From contig JABANP010000901.1 in the NCBI GenBank assembly GCA_013115135.1, positions 1 through 12,985 on the forward strand: DNA of 12,985 bases, written 5' to 3'. The translations under genes were made by a program, and so were the position numbers. The notes beneath the pieces are model-generated. The model was not told the origin of the DNA. It searched no databases and saw nothing but the letters and a program-made list of their open reading frames with translations. The stretch is from Perkinsus olseni (lineage: Eukaryota > Perkinsozoa > Perkinsida > Perkinsidae). This document shows, piece by piece, positions 1 through 6,630 of this stretch. Every line of letters begins with the position of its first letter. Position 1 is the stretch's first letter.

Positions 1-30
1 GCCAGGATCGACAAATCGTGGAAGCAGAGG

Positions 31-562
31 TCAAGCGGTCGATTCCGGAACATATTGGATCTGCTGGCCAGGAAAGCTGACAGCTCGATCTTGAAGCTCC
101 TGCAGATGAGCCAACGTCAGATGGAGAATCAGCTGTGTCGACTTCAAGTGAACGCCTAGATACTGCTCGCTCGGATACCCACCGTCCCCATACACAGGTG
201 CACGGCCCGGCATCGGTTCACAAAGTAGCGTACCAACCATCGAAAACAAGTCCAGTGCCACTCCAGAGTCCGCTGGCTCGTCGAGTTTTTCGTCCTTAGA
301 AGCGATCATGCATCATTTTTCCGAGCTTTACCCGTGTCTTTCTGGTCCTGCCAACTTTCGGCAGAATGTACTTCCGTAGTGCTAGGGTGCTTCCTGCCGA
401 AGAGTTCTCGCCATGGAACTTCCATGATGGAAGATGCGAAGTTTGTCTAGTGTAACTGATGTCGAATGCGTATGTTGTGTTAAGCTCATTCAGCAAGACA
501 AAGTCCTGAGTTAGGACTCTTGACCGACCACGAGGTGGAGCACTTGCCTTCAAGAATTGCAC
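31..562 (-). CDS. Unidentified protein, 3' exons of a spliced gene
   Basis: Two reading frames on the minus strand, 562-332 and 294-31, join cleanly if a 37-base GT-AG intron (295-331) is removed: the upstream exon ends on a complete codon (cgg) and the downstream exon starts in phase 0 at DEKLDEPADSG. The stop is TGA at 31-33. I do not recognise the protein. The first part is moderately basic near its end (GRTRKTR); the second is mixed, with a leucine-rich stretch (LILHLTLAHLQELQD) that could be a helix. No signal peptide or membrane segment is evident. The 5' end is not defined: the frame hits a TGA just upstream of 562, and ctaactcag before about 512 looks like a branch point plus acceptor, so another exon probably lies upstream. 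The matched phases are what make this more than two chance ORFs. It could still be a decayed gene. Confidence 0.4.
295..331 (-). other. Predicted 37-base intron
   Basis: On the minus strand the segment starts GTAAAG and ends TTCTAAG. Both flanking exons are in phase 0 across it, while the unspliced frame stops inside it (TAA just before the acceptor). Very short introns occur in several protist groups. There is no transcript evidence here. Confidence 0.4.
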
Positions 563-1347
563 TTCAACTCAGCACAGTCTGGTAATTTGAGACGGGGCTC
601 AAACAAAGGAGGAACCGGACTCGAGGGGAGTCAATCGATAATGAGAATCTGTAATGTAATCTAGAACGCATACCCTCGAGAACGCGTGCGCCTAGCCATG
701 CCGGATGGTGGCGGAACCATTGTAGCCACTTCACCCCACAGTGGTATACCTATCTTTCGGCGCCAGTTTAGCGCGCTCGCCTCCGTAACCGGCGGGAGCA
801 CACCCTTACCCTGTCCTTCTTAGTACTCAAAGGTTTGGTCGCACTGCCACCATCCTCAGCCGGGAAGACAGGTGCCGAAACGTCACGGTGACGTGCTATG
901 CGGAGGAGGGAAGAATGAGATGGCATGACCGATCCTTGGCCCTCTTGGGTGTTCTCTGTATGACATTTCAGCGTGGTAGGCCGTTCAGGTTGAGATCTAG
1001 CTCACCGGAACGTGAAGGAGTTGTCCTGTGGTTCTGTACTCTTGTCGATGCGACGCCACCTTCTTGTCTTCAGCCCTGAATCGTGCAGCAACCTACTTTA
1101 TGGGTGAGTTACTGCTTGTCGTGAATTGGGATTCTTCGAAAAGTGTATGGCTGTTGAGAGCATGCGAATCCAGCCACCATTAATGGCGCGCGAGCATCTA
1201 GTTCGGCGAGATCCCGGACTGATGCTTCTCGTCGTTAGCGTGCGAGGCGTTTCACTGTCTCCTATCGGCGTACCCGAACTTAAGCTATTGTGCACCAAAC
1301 CGTCCGTGGTCGTCCAACGCCACTACTCTAAGCACCACAGTCTGGAG
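563..1347. other. No gene recognised
   Basis: Only short ORFs with no coding character occur here on either strand. The plus-strand frame that continues into the cysteine-rich gene is open from 1126, but the added 74 residues have no signal peptide and look like translated leader sequence. The 5' end and promoter of the downstream gene presumably lie here; I see no clear motif for them. Confidence 0.5.
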
Positions 1348-1728
1348 ATGCACTTCTTCGTCAACCTCCTCGTCGTTAGCCTCGTGGCCGCCGACAACGC
1401 CTGCAGCGCCGCCGACAAGGCGGCTATGGCGGGCAAGTACTTCGCCGGCTTCCTCTGGCATTGTAGCGAGAGTGCTGTTCTCTTTCCGAAGCAGCTCATC
1501 CCGCCATGCCTCGAGAAGGGTTGTAGTCTCAGTAAGGGATGTGCTGAATGCTTCGGTGACTTCGGCCAGTGTGGGTTGAGCTGCGCTACTCAGTGCTTGA
1601 ACAATCCGTCCGGTGATGACTGTTCGACCTGTATGAACAACCACAACTGCAACGAGCCTCTCTTGAAGTGCACAGGTTTGGATAATCTCTTCCCTCCCCC
1701 TACACAAAAGTATCAACAGTGTAAGTAG
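1348..1728 (+). CDS. Secreted cysteine-rich protein, 126 residues
   Basis: The frame is open from 1126, but I choose the ATG at 1348 because it gives a typical signal peptide: MHFFVNLLVVSLVAA, with likely cleavage near residue 15-18. The mature part has 14 cysteines, at residues 19, 39, 54, 59, 65, 68, 75, 79, 83, 92, 95, 101, 108 and 125. The core GCAECFGDFGQCGLSCATQC is followed by a CSTCMNNHNC block. An even number of cysteines in an exported chain suggests up to seven disulfides. I infer export from the cell or delivery to the endomembrane system; molecular function is unknown. Codons are GC-rich in third positions, unlike the antisense frame. The 3' end overlaps a good splice donor (gtaagt at 1721, spanning the TAG stop); splicing to cag at 1746-1748 would swap the last residues for a short alternative tail. 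Confidence is high that it encodes a protein, low for any named family. Confidence 0.75.
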   Translation: MHFFVNLLVVSLVAADNACSAADKAAMAGKYFAGFLWHCSESAVLFPKQLIPPCLEKGCSLSKGCAECFGDFGQCGLSCATQCLNNPSGDDCSTCMNNHNCNEPLLKCTGLDNLFPPPTQKYQQCK

Positions 1729-2300
1729 GTGGACGCTTGCCTCCTCAGTCTCCTTCGAGCAGCTGGTATGACCGAGGACCTTGGCCTCCATTAGCCTCAA
1801 CTTGAGGCCCTCTAGCTAAGCGACCGTCGATCGCTGAAATATGTCGACGAACTTTATATTAGGACTTTTTCACAATTGTAGCACTTTCCCACTACCGCCT
1901 TTCCAGGCCTGACTTCATCATATGGCGAAGGCGTCGCTCCAGTGGATATGAAATATGAGATTGCTCAGCTTTCAAGCTACCCATCCCACTTGTTGTATTG
2001 TCAATTGAATGACTTCTTGATCGCCCGCCTACCCTCTGGGATACACTTCTTTGGAGAACCAAGGGAACAGTGACTTTTTTGGGAGAGTCTCTGTGAACAC
2101 TCTAAATCGCTTCAGTATGCTGCTCAATCCTGTTGAAACCAGTGGCAGCAGAACTGACTGGGGTAGCCTGCATCCCTAGAATACCAATGCATCAGTGGTT
2201 CTCGAGGATGGGTCGTTCCTTCGCGGTAAGGAGGTGACTCCAATACTACAGGAAGGGGGTCATCTCCTTACTATGTAGTTGGAGAGGGGGTTGTCGAGGT
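1729..2300. other. No gene recognised; contains an inverted repeat
   Basis: No coding region is convincing on either strand. The only structure I see is the interlocking inverted repeat at 2226-2285, listed separately. Confidence 0.5.
2226..2285. repeat. Interlocking inverted repeats
   Basis: The arms 2226-2241 and 2256-2271 (gtaaggaggtgactcc against ggggtcatctccttac) pair with two mismatches. A second pair, ctccaatactaca (2238-2250) against tgtagttggag (2275-2285), overlaps the first. As RNA these would compete or form a pseudoknot-like fold; as DNA they may be a decayed palindromic element. Confidence 0.5.
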
Positions 2301-2546
2301 CTATGATGCTATCGTTGCTTCAATCACGGAACTGTCGCCACGATCGTCAGTACCGTGGTATGCTGTATTAGGGGATACTATGAATTTATCTAATGCTGTA
2401 TTAGGGGATACTATGAATTTATCTAATGCTGTATTAGGGGATACCATGAATTTATCTAATTCATAGCTGTCGCAAGTCACGCTCAGGCTGCGTAAGTCCC
2501 GCACATATGAAGGTTCGCCGAACCCTTCACAACAAAAACAAAGCAT
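2301..2546 (-). CDS. Hypothetical 81-residue repeat-containing ORF
   Basis: The ORF starts at an ATG (2546-2544) and carries three in-frame copies of an 11-residue unit, LDKFIVSPNTA (the first has M for I), encoded by the 33-bp tandem repeat at 2360-2458. The N-terminal part is short and cysteine-containing (MLCFCCEG). No signal peptide, domain or family is recognisable. That the repeat period is a multiple of three is weak support for coding; the repeat could equally be a non-coding minisatellite that happens to be open. It is divergently arranged with the small plus-strand candidate that begins at 2549. Confidence 0.25.
   Translation of the reverse strand: MLCFCCEGFGEPSYVRDLRSLSVTCDSYELDKFMVSPNTALDKFIVSPNTALDKFIVSPNTAYHGTDDRGDSSVIEATIAS
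2360..2458. repeat. Tandem repeat, 3 x 33 bp
   Basis: Three consecutive 33-bp units begin at 2360, 2393 and 2426 with atgctgtattaggggatac. The first two are identical; the third has one visible substitution (actatg to accatg). This near-identity suggests recent expansion. Confidence 0.9.
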
Positions 2547-2548
2547 TA

Positions 2549-2764
2549 ATGAGTCCTATAACTTCACAACTGGAGCTCAGGTGCCTGGTATATTCGCTCG
2601 GAAACGACCTTAGGATTCTCAACAGCACAGTGTCTATGTGAGTGTCCCAGAATGAACTGCAGCATAGCAGTATAGGGTCCGAACAAGGAGATCTGTCCTG
2701 GACAGCGGTTGAGGGAGCCTCTACAACCCTCATCATCGTCAATCACGAGAACTACGTGAACTAA
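2549..2764 (+). CDS. Candidate tiny two-exon gene
   Basis: An ATG at 2549 opens MSPITSQLELRCLVYSLGND and continues for 30 codons to a TGA that overlaps a splice donor (gtgagt at 2638). Removing a 30-base segment ending in catag (2667), or a 33-base one ending in cag (2670), keeps the frame and joins it to a second open segment (GSEQGDLSWTAVEGAS) ending TAA at 2762-2764. The product would be about 60 residues, with no domain I recognise. Support is only the consistent phase and a coding-like composition, so it may be chance. The ATG lies within a few bases of the divergent minus-strand ORF start at 2546. Confidence 0.2.
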
Positions 2765-3441
2765 CGAAGAGCTGTGATGTTCAACTCCGGGAGCTGGTAC
2801 CGGAATCTAGCCACAAGATTCAGTGACAGGGTTACCATCAATCCTATGCTTGCGGCCTATGAGGTCCCGGATTTGATCACCATCAATGAGCACCCTAACG
2901 TCCCTACCGCCAAGCGAGCTGGTAGATTCATTCTCAGGCGAAAGGGTAACAATTTACCGAACCGGGCCAGCTTTCCGAGAAAAAAAGTCATGCCTGCCCA
3001 TAGTTTCTCTGACCCCGCTCCAAACCCAGATAAACTACGGATTCACTGGATGGTTACCTCGACTGTTGCCGATGAAGAAGAGGCTACACCGGCGGGCTCA
3101 CACTACAGTTGTCAGCCCGGGGATGACCAACGTGTGGAAACGCTCACGAGTTCGGCGTGCCGGATCTGAAGTTGCTTTGCGACTCCAAATCAAGAGATGT
3201 GGTGGAGAAAGTAGGAATATGCTCCACAACACGCTGCGCCCAAAGCATCATTCTTCGAGACAAGCAACCTCGCACAACATGGCGAATGGGACAGGAGATA
3301 GCGGATTAAGTTAATTGGCGTTTGCAGCAATTATCTGCGATCGGCCGAGTCAATTCCATTGCAGCCCCTGCAGGATTTCCCTGGCCGTAACCGAGACGAA
3401 GATATGCGACTTGCCGTTGCCGCTCTCACCCGGCCAGTCGT
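2765..3441. other. No convincing gene
   Basis: Two overlapping plus-strand frames (2774-3169 and 2886-3314) are open for about 130-140 codons, but neither has a recognisable motif or a clear advantage over the other. Next to the LTR, minus-strand 3441-3350 reads WPGESGNGKSHIFVSV and ends TGA at 3350; it contains a pattern matching a P-loop (GESGNGKS) but is too short to call. Confidence 0.4.
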
Positions 3442-3867
3442 TGTTATACAGAGTCGTTATAGGCTCACTCATAAGTGATTGAGCTAGTGAGTATTGCTGC
3501 GTTGATTCTTCCTTATATGTGATAATGCTGAGGGCTGAGAATGGTATCCTTAGTATTGTCCCTATAGTTGCGCTGCTTTGCCATAAGCTATGCTTCCTAC
3601 ACAGTTGCACGCATACTCAAGCCTGTTATAGGCTGTAGTTAGGCCTTGTGTCTCTTAAGGCTAAGTCACTCTGAGTGCACCAGTGTGAGCCTAGCTTCTT
3701 TACTTACTATTAGGTGTGAGAGGCTGAGAATGGCTATCCTTACACCATTGATTGTAGTTGCGCTGTCTCGCCATTAGCTATGCTCTCTACACAGTTGCAC
3801 GCATACGCCATAGGCTTTCTGCGCCTTGGAGAAGCCTTTGGTTGGGAGTCAATACAGGCACACAACA
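3442..3867 (+). mobile_element. Putative 5' LTR of an LTR retroelement
   Basis: The proposed LTR begins TGTTATACAG and ends ACACAACA, giving the TG..CA ends (TGTT/AACA) usual for LTRs. It is followed after three bases by a strong primer binding site candidate and then by a gag-like ORF. The length of 426 bp is ordinary. The 3' end is set by the primer site. The 5' end is a guess: the matching 3' LTR is not in the window, so the boundary and any target duplication cannot be checked. Confidence 0.5.
3533..3825 (+). repeat. Diverged internal duplication in the LTR
   Basis: Segments 3533-3632 and 3713-3825 are related. Both contain ggctgagaatgg, then tatcctta, agttgcgctg, agctatgct and ctacacagttgcacgcatac in the same order, offset by about 189 bp with small indels. 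An internal LTR duplication or two nested LTR fragments would explain it. Confidence 0.75.
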
Positions 3868-3870
3868 TCT

Positions 3871-3892
3871 TGGTGCCCAGACCCAGGAACGA
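3871..3892 (+). other. Primer binding site of the LTR retroelement
   Basis: The sequence tggtgcccagacccaggaac (plus ga) is the reverse complement of a plausible tRNA 3' end: CCA, discriminator A, a 7-nt acceptor strand TCTGGGC, a 5-nt T-stem strand CTGGG and a T-loop ending TTC. Its position 3 bases after the LTR and 59 bases before the gag ATG is right for reverse transcription priming. It resembles the lysine-type site without being identical; I do not name the tRNA. Confidence 0.6.
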
Positions 3893-3951
3893 CTCCCGGT
3901 AGTTCGACATTGTGTTCAACGACTTTGGTCTCGTTAACTGTGTTGTGATTC

Positions 3952-4189
3952 ATGGCAGAAATCGAGGAGCAGTCGAAGACGGTCGCGCCGTGCCCAACTT
4001 TCTCGGGTGATGATGGAAATCAGCCGGGTTCTCAACTTGACCCCTCTCTTGGGTTTGAAAGGTGGCACTCTAAGTTCTGCACATACTTGCAGCTCAAGGG
4101 TATTACTGATCCGGGTCCACAAGCTCCTGAGGGAGATCGAAATCGATTTGAGGCTAAGCGTGTGGGTCACTTGAAGAACTTCCTCCGAG
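3952..4189 (+). pseudogene. LTR retroelement gag, N-terminal fragment
   Basis: An ORF starts at the ATG at 3952, downstream of the primer binding site, with MAEIEEQSKTVAPCPTFSGD followed by GFERWHSKFCTYLQLKG. This fits the F-x-G ... (F/Y)-x-x-W ... F-x-x-x-L pattern common in gag proteins of Ty1/copia-like elements; the class is inferred. About 79 residues are native. At 4190 the reading frame enters the terminal repeat of the minus-strand tyrosine-recombinase element, and the last residues before the stop at 4248 (VQSLLLRHRYIHCTHPKHR) come from that repeat. The same peptide ending appears where the second repeat copy is translated, which shows it is foreign. No capsid C-terminus, zinc knuckle, protease, integrase or RT of this element remains in the window. 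Confidence 0.6.
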
Positions 4190-4406
4190 TTCAATCTCTC
4201 CTGCTCCGGCACCGGTATATCCACTGTACCCACCCAAAGCATCGCTAACTCGACGCTCCCACCCTTGGCTGCAGAAAACCGGACCATTGAGCGACCATGT
4301 GTATCCCGGAGCAAACGACATCCTACACAGCGGTCATGGCTTGCGGTGCAGCCATGACTACAGCCAATCGTGATTAGCCAAACCTCTCGCTCAATGGAAC
4401 CTGCCC
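4190..4406 (-). repeat. Outer direct repeat (B2) of the DIRS-like element
   Basis: This 217-bp segment is identical by eye, without gaps, to 4645-4861. Its lower edge at 4190 is the point where the LTR-element gag is interrupted, so I take it as the 3' terminus of the inserted element. It contains three nested inverted repeats, at 4284-4294/4387-4397, 4298-4303/4324-4329 and 4333-4341/4350-4358, that form a three-way junction. Confidence 0.85.
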
Positions 4407-4644
4407 TCGGGCGGTAGAGGGTGGGAAAAAAATCGGACAATCTCAGACACAACTAACAGACGAGTGAATTAAATAGGTAACATCACCTCGACTCTCAGAC
4501 CTAGTTAGTAATGTACGATGCAAACACATGCCGTATCGTCAACTCATCATCGACATCACCCAACTGCCAGATCTTGCCCACTTGCAAATCCTCCGTCCCC
4601 TCGCGCCGATCTTGAACTCTTAAGCAAGGGTCCTTGCTTTTCCA
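4407..4644 (-). other. Segment between the direct repeats (A2 candidate)
   Basis: In the split-repeat model this segment should match the 5' terminus (A1) of an intact copy. I find no second copy in the window. It ends with a perfect 8-bp inverted repeat (4622-4629 / 4632-4639) five bases from the inner repeat. Confidence 0.45.
4622..4639. repeat. Perfect 8-bp hairpin at the A2/B1 boundary
   Basis: aagcaagg and ccttgctt are exact inverted copies around gt. The position beside the internal repeat boundary, in an element that integrates by tyrosine recombinase, makes it a candidate recombinase core site or replication signal; that role is inference. Confidence 0.6.
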
Positions 4645-4861
4645 TTCAATCTCTCCTGCTCCGGCACCGGTATATCCACTGTACCCACCCAAAGCATCGC
4701 TAACTCGACGCTCCCACCCTTGGCTGCAGAAAACCGGACCATTGAGCGACCATGTGTATCCCGGAGCAAACGACATCCTACACAGCGGTCATGGCTTGCG
4801 GTGCAGCCATGACTACAGCCAATCGTGATTAGCCAAACCTCTCGCTCAATGGAACCTGCCC
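4645..4861 (-). repeat. Inner direct repeat (B1) of the DIRS-like element
   Basis: Identical copy of 4190-4406, offset by 455 bp. Its upper edge lies 17 bp beyond the recombinase stop codon. It carries the same three inverted repeats, including 4788-4796 / 4805-4813. Confidence 0.85.
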
Positions 4862-4878
4862 AAACCGAGCCCCCCCGG

Positions 4879-6087
4879 TTAACGCAGCCAAGGGTCATCC
4901 TCATCAAGGTATTCGTCTCTCAGCCAGTCACCATCTGCATCTCCCTCCGCCTGGCTCTCCCGGACTTCCTCTTCCCGTTTCGCTTTCACAGGTGTCAATT
5001 CACTCCTCGGCGCTGGCGCCATCCTCATCCCCACACCCTGTACATCTGTTGGCGCGGCACGGCTCGGCAACATCGGTTGACCTTTCGATGACACGACCGT
5101 GTTTGGGTAACCTCGACTGTCCGATATGTATGACTCCCTGGCGTACCGGTCGATGCAATCACTACTCCACCGACCGAACTTTTTAACTTTGCTCCTATCA
5201 ATTCCGGCCTCTATCATCCATTGGCATCCGCCTGCTCTCATGCTATGCAACGAATATGATCGCCACTCCTGAATCCCCGCCTTTGATAGATCTCTCTTAA
5301 GGGCCTCCCGGAAGTATCTTTGAGCCCAGGGCTCCCCTGCCTCGTTGACGCAGAGTCGATCCGACGCAGTTCCACCCTGGATAGACCTGACTTTGAGCAG
5401 GAATTCGCCCGCTCGAACAGGGCATATCAGCTCAACACTATCATCACCTGATTCCAGTCTACCCAGCCGGCGTGCGGTCCCGCACTGCTGCTGGTCAGTC
5501 TTAGACCCTTTTATATATATTGATACGCCTTCGTGGTCCACGTGGATGTCGCTAATGTTCAAACTCAGCAATTCCTCTCCTCTTAATAGGAACCACGTCC
5601 CCAGGGCATAGCAAGCGACCCGTATCCTCCCGCTAATGCCTGCTGCTGCCGTAGCTAGGCTTCGCAGAACCTCTAACGTCATGGGTCTCGCCTGCCTAGG
5701 GGGACCGGCACTGCGTTCGCATGCCATCCGGATTCTCCTTGCATACGCCTTCTGACTCGCTGTTAGCTGATGCCCCAGCATCTCATTAAACACTATCGCC
5801 GTCGCCAGATAATCCGCTGCCGACTTATATCCGGCATCCCGCAGAGCTGCTACCACTCTCTCCATTCTTCTCTCGTCCAACGGGAACGGATCCATCTTCA
5901 TATTGTGGCTCAACTCCTCCCACAGCCGTAACCGCGATCTGTAAGTCGCTTTTGTACTTTCTGCCAGCATCGCCCTCTGCATAGATTTCACCGCCGCATC
6001 CAGTTCGGCGGCGTGGCCCGGTCTAGAGAGACGACGCGCCCGCTTGGCACTACCTCTTGCTGGCGATCTTGCCGCACTGGGACGCAT
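4879..6087 (-). CDS. Tyrosine recombinase (integrase) of a DIRS-like retrotransposon
   Basis: The 402-residue protein uses the ATG at 6087-6085; the frame is open a further 40 codons upstream from a non-ATG position, but that extension is less likely. It catalyses insertion of the circular element DNA by phosphotyrosine strand exchange, presumably in the nucleus. An N-terminal SAM-like DNA-binding domain (about 30-125) begins with a basic stretch (AKRARRLSRP) and includes STKATYRSRLRLWEEL. The catalytic domain (about 135-320) shows all expected residues: R169 in LLRGEEL, K196 in GSKTDQQ, H281 and R284 in HSMRAGG, W307 in GRWSS at the His/Trp position, and nucleophile Y315 in DRYARES. The C-terminal tail is acidic (DEYLDEDDPWLR). 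The frame is uninterrupted, unlike gag and RT upstream. A crypton recombinase is the alternative, but the adjacent RT-RNase H on the same strand argues for DIRS. Confidence 0.88.
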   Translation of the reverse strand: MRPSAARSPARGSAKRARRLSRPGHAAELDAAVKSMQRAMLAESTKATYRSRLRLWEELSHNMKMDPFPLDERRMERVVAALRDAGYKSAADYLATAIVFNEMLGHQLTASQKAYARRIRMACERSAGPPRQARPMTLEVLRSLATAAAGISGRIRVACYALGTWFLLRGEELLSLNISDIHVDHEGVSIYIKGSKTDQQQCGTARRLGRLESGDDSVELICPVRAGEFLLKVRSIQGGTASDRLCVNEAGEPWAQRYFREALKRDLSKAGIQEWRSYSLHSMRAGGCQWMIEAGIDRSKVKKFGRWSSDCIDRYARESYISDSRGYPNTVVSSKGQPMLPSRAAPTDVQGVGMRMAPAPRSELTPVKAKREEEVRESQAEGDADGDWLRDEYLDEDDPWLR

Positions 6088-6216
6088 TTGGACATATATG
6101 AACGACCCCAACCTCGCAAACCGACGACCGATGGGGGGAAAGCCAACGCACCCACATGAACCCTTCCCACCATCAGTCGCAAGGTTAGACCCCCCCGATC
6201 CGCGCAACTAGCGGTG

Positions 6217-6340
6217 CTAGTCTTAGACTAGTACCCTAGCACTAATTCAGCTCGCCCTGTAACGGGCAGCCTGCTCACTCGGGAAAAAGGGAACAACCCT
6301 CAGCCCCCTGGCTGACCTGCGTGACAGCTAGCCTAGCTGT
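6217..6340. repeat. Cluster of short perfect hairpins before the recombinase ORF
   Basis: Four perfect inverted repeats lie together: ctagtc/gactag (6217-6222 / 6226-6231), gccc/gggc near 6254-6267, cagcc/ggctg (6301-6305 / 6310-6314) and acagcta/tagctgt (6324-6330 / 6334-6340). The larger pair gtgctag/ctagcac encloses the first. The segment is in the non-coding gap between RNase H and the recombinase, so it could act on expression of the downstream ORF. Confidence 0.6.
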
Positions 6341-6630
6341 TGCCACAGACAAATTCGCGCACGTTATAGAGGAATCCGACGTGAATAGAGGAGCCGCCTG
6401 CTACACTCTTTCAACGCAACCGTATCCTCCGATAACGTAAAAATGCTGAAACCGAACCCTCCCACCAGAAGGGCAGAATGAAAGGAAACCGTGGCACAGC
6501 GACCCCAGTGAAGATCCGTCCGGACATCCTAAGCCAGCCAGCCGTCCGGAAACAACACGTAACAAGTAATACTCAGCAACAACTAATTGAAGAAATACAG
6601 GGCGAGCATCCTCTGCCCCTTCAGACAGAC

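Noticed and set aside
710..735. Resemblance to a dinoflagellate/Perkinsus spliced leader (ccattgtagccact)
   Set aside because: The match is short and out of order, with no following donor site or snRNA-like structure.
1126..1347. N-terminal extension of the cysteine-rich protein from the ATG at 1126
   Set aside because: It would bury the signal peptide 74 residues inside the protein, and the added residues show no domain.
1285..1800. 171-residue minus-strand ORF opposite the cysteine-rich gene
   Set aside because: It is an antisense shadow; the plus-strand frame has a signal peptide and a regular cysteine pattern.
2774..3314. Two overlapping plus-strand ORFs of 131 and 142 residues
   Set aside because: Neither has a recognisable motif or coding advantage over the other; I could not support either as a gene.
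4284..4397. Hammerhead ribozyme in the terminal repeat
   Set aside because: A three-way junction is present, but I find no CUGAUGA/GAAA core on either strand.
3934..4452. Minus-strand ORF of 172 residues through the terminal repeat
   Set aside because: It crosses the repeat/gag boundary, so it is a composite of two elements. Much of it recurs at 4620-4907 because the repeat is duplicated.
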